Positions 50,801 to 55,854 of a stretch of DNA of 64,000 bases are shown in pieces. Origin of the DNA: Megalobrama amblycephala. Taxonomy: Eukaryota > Chordata > Actinopteri > Cypriniformes > Xenocyprididae. The notes below the pieces were generated by a model that saw only the letters and a list, made by a program, of their open reading frames with translations, was not told where the DNA came from and did no database searches. Position 1 is the stretch's first letter. Every line of letters starts with the position of its first letter. The DNA is taken from positions 45,067,077 through 45,131,076 of the forward strand of contig NC_063044.1 in the NCBI RefSeq assembly GCF_018812025.1, read 5' to 3'. The position numbers and the translations under genes are program-made.

Positions 50801-51887
50801 CGTCAGTCTTTATACAACATGCAGGAAAAATATTCTACAGGAGATATGGAACAAAGCAGCCCAACAAATGTCTGATTCATCTCTATGACGCTAGCACAAA
50901 TAACACACTGCCACAAATAACACAATGCTCTCTGCCACTGAAACAAACTAGATAAAACTAAAGAAACATCAAGTTCGGCTGAAATAATTATTGAACGTGG
51001 CATAAACAATTTGGATGAGAGCAAATATGCCTGTCATACTCTCATAATCTTTATCAGCAATCTACATAAAAATGTCACCGTGCAATGTACAGTACCAAAG
51101 AGCATTTGGACGCTTAAGCCACATTTAAAAGGTATACCACAAAATCCTGAGCTCTCTATGACCATCTGTGGTTGAAACATAAAATAGTATCAGGACTTTA
51201 TTTTTATTGTTTGTGGACATTTCCTGCCAAATCAGATCCAAAAGCTCTGAATATAAAACATTATTGAAGGATTATCGTAAAACAATCACTCTTTGTTTAT
51301 GTACTAATATTTTGTTTATTTCTAACTAAAGATTAAATAATAAATCATCTATAGTGTACTTTTAAAAAGTGGTATAAAACAACAAATTATTACACCAAAA
51401 ACAACAGATATAGTAACATGTTCCACTACCATTTGACAGCCCAAAAAAGTTAACATATTTTTGTTTAAATTTGAGCAGTATATCCATCCTTTCACAACTC
51501 AAAATCTAACAAACCCCTTTTCATGTTTGGACTGAAAAGTGGGTTTGTGATACAGCACTGTATAGTAATTAAGTAATTAAGCATACAATGTTTAAATTAA
51601 AGAGCAGTTATGGTTCAAAACGATTCTGTAATGTATATGGAGCTGAACTGGATAAACAGATGTAGACAAGAGAGAGACTGACTGGGAAAGAGACTTGGAT
51701 AAAAGTTTTTCTAAACCAACAAGTGCACATAAGATCTGGCAAATCCCGAGGATATTTGGCAGTCAGACAAGAACGATCATGTTTACAAGAGTTTACCACA
51801 TGGAGCCATATAAAGTCCTTATATGTCCCACTCACCCATCAGTGTCCTGGAAGTTGACATTCACCTTCTTGGCAGAGCCCAGCAACT
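11186..51887 (-). CDS. caskin1: caskin1 (CASK-interacting protein 1), 21 coding exons, 5' partial
   Basis: Caskin-1 is a large cytoplasmic scaffold of neurons and synapses that binds the CaM-kinase domain of CASK and polymerises through tandem SAM domains. The exons join in consistent phase into about 1502 residues plus stop. In order they give six ankyrin repeats (residues about 8-245 of the visible part), an SH3 domain (about 260-325), a possibly optional polyproline segment, the CASK-binding motif EEIWVLRKP, Ser/Gly-rich linkers, SAM1 (from [12 protein letters not shown]), SAM2 (from [12 protein letters not shown] to KKLAEIQ), a proline/basic-rich region with [18 protein letters not shown] and [15 protein letters not shown], and the C-terminus [21 protein letters not shown] minus its last residues in caskin2-type endings. 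Human CASKIN1 is about 1431 residues, so length fits. The [11 protein letters not shown] block and convergence with traf7 favour caskin1 over caskin2. The first coding exon (MGKEQELV-like start) is not in the window. Confidence 0.96.
11340..11600. repeat. Probable interspersed repeat fragment (TTAAGCTGCAAGCAG start)
   Basis: The start TTAAGCTGCAAGCAG followed by GGGGCC resembles a dispersed repeat I associate with cyprinids. Its right boundary is unclear. It lies in the last caskin1 intron. Confidence 0.35.
11672..12430. mobile_element. Large TTCACCC fold-back element in the last caskin1 intron
   Basis: A 759-bp element flanked by TTAA at 11668-11671 and 12431-12434. The left arm (AGGGTTAATTTACC, then CTCACCCTCATGTCGTTCT) pairs with the right arm over about 280 bp. 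The centre, 11960-12140, is itself inverted (TAGTGATGGAC and GTCCATCACTA). It occupies most of the intron between exons 20 and 21. Confidence 0.7.
12600..13104 (-). CDS. caskin1: caskin1 window exon 20 (proline-rich, PQT repeats, coiled segment)
   Basis: A 505-nt exon encoding [20 protein letters not shown], then a tandem PQT/HTPQ tract of about nine units, then [19 protein letters not shown], a likely helical segment, ending DGQK plus two nt of Asp. Acceptor TTTACAG, donor GTGAGT. The PQT tract is encoded by a GTGTCTGGG-type minisatellite and is likely length-variable. Confidence 0.94.
13262..14003 (-). CDS. caskin1: caskin1 window exon 19 (basic/proline-rich region)
   Basis: A 742-nt exon from [20 protein letters not shown] to GAPGSP. 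It holds [36 protein letters not shown], three related xTVKRRP/TIKRRP segments and [12 protein letters not shown]. The repeated TxKRRP motif is conserved in caskins. Acceptor TCTGCAG, donor GTACTA. A long + strand open frame over this exon is antisense shadow. Confidence 0.95.
14107..15302 (-). CDS. caskin1: caskin1 window exon 18 (SAM2 end and proline-rich region)
   Basis: A 1196-nt exon. It begins [16 protein letters not shown], finishing SAM2, then runs through disordered Ser/Pro/Arg-rich sequence. Landmarks are [81 protein letters not shown] and [17 protein letters not shown]. The polyproline and RxxS-type motifs are candidate SH3 and 14-3-3/kinase sites by inference. It ends KTAGHYLQ in phase 0 at donor GTAAGG. 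An apparent read-through tail after that point is intron. Confidence 0.95.
15430..15568 (-). CDS. caskin1: caskin1 window exon 17 (SAM2)
   Basis: A 139-nt exon encoding [19 protein letters not shown] through [13 protein letters not shown]. The two SAM domains pack head to tail and drive caskin polymerisation (family knowledge). Donor GTAAGA. Confidence 0.95.
15608..15633. repeat. (TG)n microsatellite
   Basis: About 13 TG units in the caskin1 intron between exons 16 and 17, about 40 bp from exon 17. A second, shorter TG run is at 15893-15908. Confidence 0.9.
15934..16035 (-). CDS. caskin1: caskin1 window exon 16 (SAM1 end, inter-SAM linker)
   Basis: A 102-nt phase-0 exon encoding [20 protein letters not shown] through [20 protein letters not shown] is the typical end of a SAM domain. 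Donor GTGAGT. Confidence 0.95.
16036..16701. other. caskin1 intron, A-rich, no element recognised
   Basis: The intron between exons 15 and 16. An A-rich low-complexity run lies at 16240-16275. Nothing else is identifiable. Confidence 0.5.
16702..16812 (-). CDS. caskin1: caskin1 window exon 15 (SAM1, first part)
   Basis: A 111-nt phase-0 exon encoding [20 protein letters not shown] and [15 protein letters not shown], the first helices of SAM1. Donor GTAAGA. Confidence 0.95.
16813..18029. other. caskin1 intron, apparently single-copy
   Basis: The intron between exons 14 and 15. I see no exon, repeat boundary or RNA structure. Open frames on the - strand near 17188-18013 lack protein motifs, and the latter only overlaps the intron beside exon 14. 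Confidence 0.5.
18030..18133 (-). CDS. caskin1: caskin1 window exon 14 (linker before SAM1)
   Basis: A 104-nt exon read [20 protein letters not shown] through ALPEGK. Only this frame is compatible with both neighbouring exons; a second open frame is a shadow. Donor GTAAGG. Confidence 0.9.
18382..18481 (-). CDS. caskin1: caskin1 window exon 13 (linker)
   Basis: A 100-nt phase-0 exon encoding [19 protein letters not shown] through SHASSNK. The LLATVLSQ start follows GVK directly, as in mammalian CASKIN1. Donor GTTAGT, acceptor CTGTAG. Confidence 0.92.
18640..19060. repeat. Degenerate minisatellite (CTGGTT / ACCAGC units)
   Basis: Many diverged copies of words such as TAGCTGGTTGAAGCTG, GGTGGACTACCAG and CTGGTTAGGGCTGGTAGA recur every 20-50 bp. 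The array fills most of the intron between exons 12 and 13. It is old and too degenerate to count units reliably. Confidence 0.65.
19245..19360 (-). CDS. caskin1: caskin1 window exon 12 (Ser/Gly-rich linker)
   Basis: A 116-nt exon encoding [20 protein letters not shown] through [10 protein letters not shown], the low-complexity linker after the CASK-binding motif. Acceptor ATTCCAG, donor GTGAGC. Confidence 0.93.
19836..19940 (-). CDS. caskin1: caskin1 window exon 11 (CASK-binding motif)
   Basis: A 105-nt exon encoding [17 protein letters not shown] and [23 protein letters not shown] is the conserved caskin segment that docks on the CASK CaM-kinase domain (family knowledge). Donor GTAACA, acceptor TTAAAG. 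Confidence 0.94.
20073..20310. repeat. (CT)n run followed by TATA-rich low-complexity sequence
   Basis: A CT run at 20073-20099 and alternating TA/TG/CA-rich sequence to about 20310, in the intron between exons 10 and 11. Confidence 0.8.
20490..20757. mobile_element. Fold-back element of the TTCACCC family, diverged
   Basis: The left arm (AAATTCTGTCAATTTATTCAC) and the right arm (GTGAGTAAATTATGACAGAA then TTTTCATTTTTGG) are inverted copies. The left outer end is replaced by poly(A). Confidence 0.6.
21639..21688. repeat. (AAT)n microsatellite
   Basis: About 16 AAT units with two interruptions, 30 bp from the donor of cassette exon 10. In the caskin1 sense strand it reads ATT repeats just downstream of that exon. 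Confidence 0.9.
21719..21949 (-). CDS. caskin1: caskin1 window exon 10, candidate cassette exon with polyproline run
   Basis: A 231-nt open exon of exactly 77 codons, phase 1 at both ends, with acceptor ATCTAG and donor GTACAG. It encodes [16 protein letters not shown] through [19 protein letters not shown] to SGEPHSGQ. Skipping it keeps the frame and joins exon 9 to GSRGSESS. That joined form resembles the mammalian protein at this point (KRAGSRAGTE, from memory) better than the inclusive form. The donor is weaker than neighbouring GTAAG sites. I regard it as a real, probably alternatively used exon; transcript data are absent. Confidence 0.72.
22842..22949. repeat. (TTCTC)n pentanucleotide satellite, GAGAA in the caskin1 sense strand
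   Basis: A 108-bp, nearly perfect run of about 21 TTCTC units: a pure polypyrimidine/polypurine tract. It lies in the intron upstream of cassette exon 10. In the caskin1 sense strand it is GAGAA repeats, similar to purine-rich splicing enhancer motifs. Any effect on splicing is inference. Confidence 0.95.
23452..23578 (-). CDS. caskin1: caskin1 window exon 9 (SH3 domain, second half)
   Basis: A 127-nt phase-0 exon encoding [20 protein letters not shown] and [19 protein letters not shown], including the conserved GRWKG and GYFPSS SH3 motifs. It ends with a single G, giving a phase-1 junction shared with exon 10. Confidence 0.94.
23768..24080 (+). repeat. Dispersed repeat with AAGGCTGCA / CAGTCTTCAG segments, copy 1
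   Basis: Contains the landmarks CAAGGCTGCAAAAAC, TTCAGGAGTCATTATTCCAG and GTCACATGATTCTTAC, then GATGAATAGAAAGTTCAAA and TGAATAAAAGTTTTA. Other copies lie at 29935, 39958, 41290, 54372, 55855 and 61715, in both orientations. Its class is not clear to me. Confidence 0.65.
24688..24782 (-). CDS. caskin1: caskin1 window exon 8 (SH3 domain, first half)
   Basis: A 95-nt exon encoding [20 protein letters not shown] and [10 protein letters not shown]. The SH3 lacks the usual ALYDY aromatic pair (it reads ALKDYCNNY). This fits the family: caskin SH3 domains are described as atypical and weak proline-peptide binders. Confidence 0.94.
24939..25047 (-). CDS. caskin1: caskin1 window exon 7 (end of ankyrin region)
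   Basis: A 109-nt phase-0 exon encoding [19 protein letters not shown] through REIKQMLR. The next ~2.7 kb upstream, between this exon and exon 6, is occupied by an LTR element nested in a fold-back element that starts only 20 bp from the acceptor. Confidence 0.95.
25452..25759 (+). repeat. 5' LTR
   Basis: 308 bp, TG...CA bounded. It aligns end to end with the 3' LTR with small indels and roughly 93% identity by eye, so the insertion is not very recent. Confidence 0.85.
26035..26319 (+). pseudogene. gag-like open frame of the LTR element, fragment
   Basis: A 94-residue open stretch, very acidic ([11 protein letters not shown]), which continues upstream in frame without a start through [16 protein letters not shown]. 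It is a piece of the element's own gag-like protein. Stops and frame changes interrupt it downstream. No zinc knuckle is visible. Confidence 0.45.
27129..27430 (+). repeat. 3' LTR
   Basis: 302 bp. It contains ATTAATATTAAACTCTGC, where an ATTAAA-type polyadenylation signal would be expected near the R region. It is followed by the target duplication copy CTTGT. Confidence 0.85.
27807..28355. other. caskin1 intron remainder before exon 6
   Basis: AT-rich, with no recognisable element or exon. Confidence 0.5.
28356..28464 (-). CDS. caskin1: caskin1 window exon 6 (ankyrin repeats 5-6)
   Basis: A 109-nt exon encoding [20 protein letters not shown] and [15 protein letters not shown]. It starts by completing the split Arg codon and ends in phase 0 at donor GTAAGT. 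Confidence 0.95.
28465..29934. other. caskin1 intron, mostly single-copy
   Basis: A short inverted fragment of the AAGGCTGCA repeat lies at 28800-28855. The stretch 29100-29880 has balanced composition and no repeat landmarks, unlike most of this intron. It is a place to look for conserved non-coding sequence. No exon seen. Confidence 0.4.
29935..30155 (-). repeat. Dispersed AAGGCTGCA-family repeat, partial copy
   Basis: Contains AGCACAGCTGTTTTCAACAT, TTTCTTGAGTGGCAAATCAT and GACACTGAAGACTGGAGTAA, the complement of landmarks in the 23768 copy. Confidence 0.6.
30190..30768. mobile_element. Fold-back element of the AGGATTAGTTCAC family, left arm truncated
   Basis: The left side (GTGCAGCTTCAAAGGCTTCT, GAATAAGGGTCTTATCTAG) faces its complement on the right (GATAAGACCCTTGTGAG, CTTTGAAGCTGCACTGAAAC). 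The right end is CTAATCCT followed by TTAA. A second copy is at 52944-53533. Confidence 0.65.
30769..32811. other. caskin1 intron, no element recognised
   Basis: Mostly single-copy-looking sequence with short poly(T) and AT-rich runs. No exon, RNA gene or repeat boundary could be supported. Confidence 0.45.
32812..32958 (+). repeat. tRNA-derived SINE
   Basis: A degenerate A-box region (TAGCTCACGTCGCTCAAACA) and a good B box (GGTTTGATTCC, 32862-32872) are followed by a tail with GCAAGTCGCTCTGTATAAAA, a conserved 3' domain I associate with cyprinid SINEs. Its A box is corrupt, so it is unlikely to be transcribed. Confidence 0.7.
32960..34154. other. caskin1 intron next to exon 5, unassigned
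   Basis: AT-rich in its second half (33700-33950). No exon, element ends or RNA structure were recognised. Confidence 0.45.
34155..34285 (-). CDS. caskin1: caskin1 window exon 5 (ankyrin repeats 4-5)
   Basis: A 131-nt exon encoding [20 protein letters not shown] and [15 protein letters not shown]. It starts in phase 0 and ends with two nt of an Arg codon. Confidence 0.95.
34425..34520 (-). CDS. caskin1: caskin1 window exon 4 (ankyrin repeats 3-4)
   Basis: A 96-nt phase-0 exon of 32 codons, starting [19 protein letters not shown] and ending ACEFGRVG. I chose the acceptor at CCACAG so that the expected DV-SEM junction of caskins is preserved. The downstream intron has an A-rich tract close to the donor. 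Confidence 0.94.
34643..36290 (+). mobile_element. Tc1-like transposon, nearly complete, IR/DR type
   Basis: The 1648-bp element starts CAGTGGGTACGGAAAGTATT and ends with the complement. The inverted repeats are about 230 bp. Each carries two direct copies of AAGTATTCAGACCC, an outer one and one about 200 bp inside, which is the IR/DR arrangement of Sleeping Beauty-type fish elements. It is inserted in a (TA)n tract, as expected for TA targeting; the base pair after the right end reads TG. It lies in a caskin1 intron in the opposite orientation to the gene. Confidence 0.9.
35013..36077 (+). pseudogene. Tc1-family transposase with one in-frame stop
   Basis: One reading frame runs from 35013 to 36077 broken only by TGA at 35406-35408, about residue 132. 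The first part has the paired-like helix-turn-helix DNA-binding region ([20 protein letters not shown], then [15 protein letters not shown]). The second part has the catalytic triad: WSDE, then FQQDNDPKH, then NPIEHLW, with 34 residues between the second D and the E, i.e. DD34E. A GRPAKLS-type GRPR-like hook lies between helices. The actual start may be the ATG at 35037 ([10 protein letters not shown]). TGA in place of CGA would be a single CpG transition. Cut-and-paste transposition at TA is the family activity; this copy should be inactive. Confidence 0.9.
36356..37078. other. caskin1 intron remainder before exon 3
   Basis: A poly(A) run at 36741-36760 and a GT/G run near 36925-36945. Nothing else recognised. 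Confidence 0.5.
37079..37224 (-). CDS. caskin1: caskin1 window exon 3 (ankyrin repeats 2-3)
   Basis: A 146-nt exon encoding [19 protein letters not shown] through [14 protein letters not shown]. It covers repeat 2 and the first half of repeat 3. Acceptor GTTCCAG, donor GTGAGT. Confidence 0.95.
37408..37505 (-). CDS. caskin1: caskin1 window exon 2 (ankyrin repeat 1)
   Basis: A 98-nt exon encoding [19 protein letters not shown] through VDIRDQK, a canonical ankyrin repeat. Acceptor TTCACAG, donor GTACCA. Both split codons fit the adjoining exons. Confidence 0.95.
37506..38466. other. caskin1 long intron, first part
   Basis: An imperfect inverted repeat at about 37718-37795 (AAAGTAAAGCTGTCATGAAT facing its complement) is the only structure I see. 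No exon. Confidence 0.5.
38467..38543. repeat. (TA)n microsatellite, about 38 units
   Basis: A 77-bp uninterrupted TA run, able to form a cruciform and prone to length change. Confidence 0.95.
38951..39616. mobile_element. TTAA-flanked DNA transposon (AGGTCCCGTTC ends)
   Basis: A 666-bp element flanked by TTAA at 38947-38950 and 39617-39620. Its ends are AGGTCCCGTTCTTCGTG and CACGAAAAATGGGACCT, nearly complementary. A short frame from 39219 ([16 protein letters not shown]) looks like a relic of a coding region. TTAA targeting suggests Kolobok or piggyBac. Confidence 0.75.
39958..40345 (-). repeat. Dispersed AAGGCTGCA-family repeat, near-complete copy
   Basis: The complement of the 23768 copy, running from AAATTTCTATTTCAAATAAA to GTTGACCTCAAACTTATAAA. 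It includes GACACTGAAGACTGGAGTAA. Confidence 0.65.
40346..41289. other. caskin1 long intron, unassigned
   Basis: No element ends, exon or RNA gene recognised. Composition is balanced around 40400-41000. Confidence 0.45.
41290..41425 (+). repeat. Dispersed AAGGCTGCA-family repeat, partial copy
   Basis: Carries TGATGCAAAGCTGTATTTTC and TTACTCCAGTCTTCAGTGTC, matching the 23768 family in + orientation. Confidence 0.6.
41576..41804. mobile_element. Short inverted-repeat element (TCTCATTTCGGAGGCTGCG ends)
   Basis: A 229-bp element whose left 54 bp (TCTCATTTCGGAGGCTGCG, CATTTGAAGGCTGCATG) face an imperfect complement at the right (GCATGCAGCCTTCAAATGC, CGTAGCCTTTGAAATGAGA). A MITE-type hairpin element. 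Confidence 0.7.
42686..42844. repeat. 159-bp duplicated segment, copy A
   Basis: Matches 45740-45898 in the same orientation over 159 bp with two differences I can see (GCTGTATCT versus GCTTTATCT, GATACTC versus GATCCTC). Copy A is in intronic sequence with no element ends around it. Confidence 0.85.
42845..44733. other. caskin1 long intron, unassigned
   Basis: No exon, element boundary or RNA gene supported. Short open frames have no motif. Confidence 0.45.
44734..44932. mobile_element. Short inverted-repeat element (CACTGTAAAAA-type ends)
   Basis: About 199 bp between CACTGAAAAAAAATGGCAA and TTGCCACTTTTTACAGTG, imperfect complements. The size and AT-rich centre fit a MITE. Confidence 0.55.
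45598..45712 (+). repeat. SINE-like tRNA-derived fragment inside a transposon
   Basis: Has a B box (GGTTTGAATCC, 45637-45647) preceded by TAGCTTTTGACGCGATT and followed by CTTTGCCAAACTCGC and a tail with TTTAATAAAAAT. It is homologous to the - strand sequence at 49527-49640. The A-box end is deleted here. Confidence 0.6.
45740..45898. repeat. 159-bp duplicated segment, copy B (inside a transposon)
   Basis: About 98-99% identical to 42686-42844, same strand, and wholly inside the 45204-46143 element, directly after a SINE-like piece. Confidence 0.85.
46499..46841. mobile_element. Palindromic hAT-type element with perfect 8-bp target duplication
   Basis: A 343-bp element with ends TAGGGCTGGGCGATATATCG and its complement. 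It is flanked by GTGACCAC on both sides (46491-46498 and 46842-46849). Nearly the whole length is two inverted arms of about 165 bp around a short centre at about 46663-46677. It is non-coding and can fold into one long hairpin. Confidence 0.88.
46871..47776. other. caskin1 long intron, single-copy-looking
   Basis: No element or exon recognised. TG-rich sequence lies at 47570-47660. Confidence 0.45.
47777..47815. repeat. (CA)n microsatellite followed by poly(A)
   Basis: About 19 CA units and then a 15-nt A run to about 47830. Confidence 0.95.
47831..48820. repeat. Probable mobile-element-derived sequence, boundaries unclear
   Basis: The phrase GCTATTTGCACTAAGTG at 47870 recurs as GCTATTTGCACTTAGTA near 49733 with related text (AAAATAGCAAT) at 47885 and 48165. 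This points to an old dispersed element here, but I could not find matching ends. Confidence 0.4.
48825..49500. mobile_element. Relic related to the 38951 element
   Basis: Positions 48855-48915 (AACTTTAGTTAGTGTGTAAT, TGTTAGAGCATAAA, GAGATATTTTATTT) match the left part of the 38951-39616 transposon. CGGCTGGTAGGGACTACA near 48952 is similarly placed. Clear TTAA-flanked ends are lost. Confidence 0.5.
49527..49640 (-). repeat. tRNA-derived SINE
   Basis: On the - strand: TGGCGCAGCAGAG near 49633-49621 as an A-box-like start, then GTGGGTTCAAATCCACC (49580-49564) with a consensus B box, then an AATAAAAAT tail. The arm lengths do not fit a real tRNA. It is related to the 45598 fragment. Confidence 0.65.
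49984..50075 (+). repeat. tRNA-derived SINE head, interrupted
   Basis: The A box region GTAGCTCAATTGGCAGAGC and B box GGTTTGATCCC (50049-50059) are both good. They are 60 bp apart because of a TATA-like insertion, too far for a functional tRNA. A GGGAACGCATGTGCTCATAA tail follows. Confidence 0.65.
50105..51835. other. caskin1 long intron next to window exon 1
   Basis: No exon or element ends recognised. AT-rich at 50280-50620 and 51230-51480. Confidence 0.45.
51836..51887 (-). CDS. caskin1: caskin1 window exon 1 (start of ankyrin region)
   Basis: A 52-nt exon encoding [17 protein letters not shown] with a split codon at each end. Acceptor TTTCTTTAG and donor GTGAGT on the - strand. It matches the stretch just before ankyrin repeat 1. 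Its upstream partner lies beyond the window; the intron exceeds 12 kb. Confidence 0.93.
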
Positions 51888-52685
51888 CTAAAGAAAAAAG
51901 AAAGGGAAAGAAGGATAAGTATTTTTAAAAATCAACAATAGTACACTGTGGGAGTAAGGACATTTCACAGCATGTTCTATGATACTAGGGTTTTATATAC
52001 AGTTTTTGTAGCAAAAAGTAGCAACATTTGCACAGATGAGTGTTTGAGACCAGTGCATCTTATTTAAGGCCTGAATTTCATATTTGCATTGGAAAATTCT
52101 CTATTTTAGGATTGTTATTTTGAGGGCATGTGTGAGTGAGCAGCTTTTGAATTTGTACTAGAATACTGTGTGTACTAGAGCTGCATGACCAGCAGTGAAA
52201 ATTACACACCCTGTACCTAAAACTCTGCTCTGCATTACAACTTCCAACTGAAAATGCCTTGAAATAGGACTATAATCATTTTTGGTGCATAATCAACTAT
52301 TGAAATGTATACTTTTACATAAACATCACATAATCTTCATAGTTTGGCTGTACTAATTAGAGAGGAGAATCATTCTTCTCAGCTGTGTGGGTCTGAACTA
52401 TTGTTCAGTACTGTCACTTACCCATGCATCCTTGTCACACACAGAAAACCAAATACTTTTGCTGTCATTTGAGGTTATACACCATGACCACTTTTAGTTT
52501 GCATTCAAATGGACCTGCATACAAATGGATGGCAAACTGTCCTGTTTCCCAGCAGACATGGGGAAGAATGCTATGCCTGTCTCTAGGGGCCGGTCACTAC
52601 ATCGCTTCCCCTAAGAGCAGCACAGCCATAAAGAGACTCTGTGGAGGACTGAATACTGGTGTCGCACCAGGACCAGGACCAGGAT
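51888..52685. other. Start of caskin1 first intron, unassigned
   Basis: No exon or repeat boundary seen. The intron continues to the end of the window. Confidence 0.45.
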
Positions 52686-52689
52686 GCAG

Positions 52690-52885
52690 GTTTAATATGA
52701 TGCTTCCGGTTTCCCCCACAATCTAAAGACATAGGTCAATTGGAGACACTGTTTGTGTGAGCCCTGCGATAGACTGGCCATCCATTCAGGGCGTTTCCTC
52801 GTCTGTGACCAAGATGCTGGGTTAGGATCCAGCCCCCCATGACCCTAATAAGGATAAAGCGATGAATATATAGCCATGTATCCCT
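52690..52885 (+). repeat. LINE 3' end fragment (GCCCTGCGATAGACTGG)
   Basis: GTGTGAGCCCTGCGATAGAC, then GGATCCAGCCCCCCATGACC and AATAAGGATAAAGCGATGAA, is the familiar fish-wide LINE-type 3' tail. Class (L2/CR1-like) is from memory and tentative. Confidence 0.55.
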
Positions 52886-52943
52886 ATTACTCCAATCACA
52901 GCTTATGCAGAGACAAGTATTAGGCCCCAAAAAGTACTATTAA

Positions 52944-53533
52944 AGGATTAGTTCACTTTCAAATTAAAATTTCCTGATAATTTATTTCTTTCTTCAGTCG
53001 AAGAGAAATTAAAGTTTTTGATGAAAACATTCCAGGATTTTTCTCCATATAGTGGAGTGTATTACTGCCCTCCACAGGTCAAAGTTTGAACTAAATTGTC
53101 ATATACAATATGCTAGTGCAAGTATATAACAATTTAGTTCAAACTTTGACCTGTGGAGGGCAGTAATACACTTAGCAGTGTCTACACTGCTGGAATTCAA
53201 ATAGAGGAGAAGAAGAGAGCTAGTTCAAGATGAACATTTATGGTAAAATGTATAAAATTTAAATTTTTTTTAGAAAATGAGCGATGGTTTCTCTAGATAA
53301 GACCCTTATTCCTCGTCTGGGATTGTGTAGAAGGCTTTGAAGCTGCACTGAAACTGTAATTTTGACCTTCAACCGTTTGGAGGCCATTGAAGTCCACTAT
53401 ATGGAGAAAAATCATTTTTTTCATCAAAAACCTTAATTTCTTTTCCACTGAAGAGAGAAAGACATGAACATCTTGGATGACTTGGGGGTGAGTAAATTAT
53501 CAGGAAATTTTAATTTAAGAGTGAACTAATCCT
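52944..53533. mobile_element. Fold-back element (AGGATTAGTTCAC ends) containing an inner hairpin
   Basis: A 590-bp element flanked by TTAA at 52940-52943 and 53534-53537. Its ends are AGGATTAGTTCACTTTC and the complement GAGTGAACTAATCCT. It shares GAATAAGGGTCTTATC-type sequence with the 30190 copy. A separate 50-bp-arm hairpin lies inside at 53056-53172. Confidence 0.75.
53056..53172. repeat. Inverted repeat, two 50-bp arms, 17-nt loop
   Basis: AGTGTATTACTGCCCTCCAC and onward at 53056-53105 faces its complement at 53123-53172 with a single mismatch. This is much tighter pairing than the surrounding element shows. Confidence 0.9.
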
Positions 53534-53537
53534 TTAA

Positions 53538-54371
53538 AACATTCTTCCAAATTACTCAACACAGCAACAATGGCTTAACCACTGGCATGCATTTGAGATG
53601 AGTTCTGTTTGATCAACCAATGGCAGACAGGATGAATGTTCACAGTGTCCATTCATTCAAAGCCTGTGGCTTTGGCTTTGCAGATTTAACTGGTCTGTAG
53701 GTGATAAAATCTTTAACACCTGGTAAAAGGGCTTCTATTTGGCCTATAATATGAGCGGTGGAATTTGGAAGCAGATCAGAATATGCCATATGAGGTCCGT
53801 ATTCCATCTGGAGTGGAGCTGCTCGCAGCCATCTACATCAGTCAGCCTGAATACAGGGCTGTTTTCAACAGCTGCTGCTCAGTGTGACAGAGAACATCTG
53901 TGTGTCATTTTCTGCTCTGTTTTTAACTCTTTCACCTCTCGGGCCTGGCCTAATGTGTCCAAACAGAGCAGAGTGGGAACTGATATTAAATAAAACACAG
54001 GGATGGAGTAAGTCCAGAGTAAATGGCTGCCTGTGTTTATGGGAAACATGCATGCTTCTATTTCAAGACATGAATGTTACAGAGGAGAATTTCTATGTAT
54101 GTGAGCTGCTGCTTTTGGTCTGTTTATCAACCTTTGTCTCTGAAATCAGACCTTCAGATGAAAGGTACTGTACGCATGTTAGAACTGATGGCTGTGTGAA
54201 AAGTGCAGACTCTATTTTCACATCTTTTATCAATTATTCAGTTGTTTACATCAATAGGATGACCTATTACTGATGTCTATTTTGTTTTTAAACTGTGGGA
54301 AATAATGGTTTATGTTACCTTTGAGTGGATAAAAATACTGTATAAACCAAATGCATTTGGTATGATTTTAA
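53538..54371. other. caskin1 first intron, unassigned
   Basis: No exon or element recognised. Open frames at 53739-54273 on + lack motifs and splice context. Confidence 0.45.
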
Positions 54372-54485
54372 GATTTTTGAAAGAAGTAATCTTATCCTTA
54401 CCAAGGCTGCATTTATTTGATCAAAATGACAGTAAAAACAGTAATATTGTGAAACAGTATTTCATCTGAAACTATATTTACTGAT
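54372..54485 (+). repeat. Dispersed AAGGCTGCA-family repeat, 5' fragment
   Basis: Has GAAAGAAGTAATCTTATCC, ACCAAGGCTGCATTTATTTG and CAGTAAAAACAGTAATATTG. Confidence 0.6.
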
Positions 54486-55854
54486 ATATGATGATAAACA
54501 AGATTGAGACTGATGTGTCATTGACTCTTGATCATTCTTCCATTAACAAAGAGCTGAAAATTAAACCATTCTTCAGCTGCATGAGCAATGCAATAATAAA
54601 CATCACCCTTAGCTTCAATACACATAATAATCAAGCAAATCAATCCCTGCCTAACTTCTCTCAGGATTGTTTTGTATATACTTCCTTCAGATCTTTTTAT
54701 AGTGACCACAGTTAACCCGCTGAATAGTCTGGTCCTCAAAACCGAAAACAAAAGATTACATCACACTGACACACTCAGAGCAGAGACAGAACTGGGTTGC
54801 TTTGTTGTATGAAAACATTTAGAGGTACAAATATGAGCCTGGAGATGTTCGCTCTGGGGACAAGAGGAGGAGTTTTGCCTCTTTGTAAAAATTAATGAGC
54901 CCACAACAAATAGGGCTCATAAAAACTCAGCATGTACTATTAGAGTCTACAAAAGGTAAACAACAGCTGTCAAGCCTGAATACATTCCCCCCCCTAAATG
55001 ACAACAGAGCTCTCACACCTGAAATGACCTGAACTGAATGAAGTTTCCAACAGAAGCACACAGGAGACAGATTGACTGCCTTTTGACTGAGGAGAAATGA
55101 CTCCCCTACAACACGACATCCATTGTTGCTTTGTACTAAAATATTGGAGTGGAAAAAAAGAGACAGAAGCTCTAATGGGAAAATCAAAGCGTTGGCTATA
55201 GGACTAGAGACAGCAACAAGGGGAGAAACAGCGAATGCTGCCCAGCCACGATTGATTCTGCACATCCGCTGTTTCCAGACAGAAGAATGTTATGAGATGT
55301 AGTGGAAAAGGGTTCTTGTGACTCATCTCTCTCTGCAGGCATCCGAAGTGGGACAAGTGTAGCGTACTTGGTGATGCACAAAAAAGACAGGGTGAGGCAT
55401 CACCGAAAGACTCAGGGCCTCATCTGTTGTTCAGAGGCTTTGTAGAAACAAGTTGGAGTGGTGATGAGTCAAAGGCATTGAGTGATCTGGATGCCAGATG
55501 AGGAACAGTAAGGAAATGTGTTATAGCAAGAATGCATCTTATACGTAGATCTGCAGCTGTGCTCTTTTAATTTGAAACGGACAGTGAAAACGCTTGAAAT
55601 TTTCCTGGAACCTAAAAAGAAGTATTGTGCTTATGCTGCCAAAAGTCTACTCGGCCGTATCAACTAGTGTACCATTTTAAAATGTACAATTTGCTTTTCC
55701 AGTTTGTGTTTTCCTTACAAAAACATAGGGTAGTATTTAGAGTGATGGGTTTACTCTAACATACAAAAACAAAACAAAAAAAAATATCCAAATAATACCT
55801 ATTTTAATCATTTTCTTTGGATTTTGTACAAAAGAAAATAACCACTACAATTAA
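54486..55854. other. caskin1 first intron, unassigned
   Basis: Single-copy-looking sequence; nothing identifiable. Confidence 0.45.
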
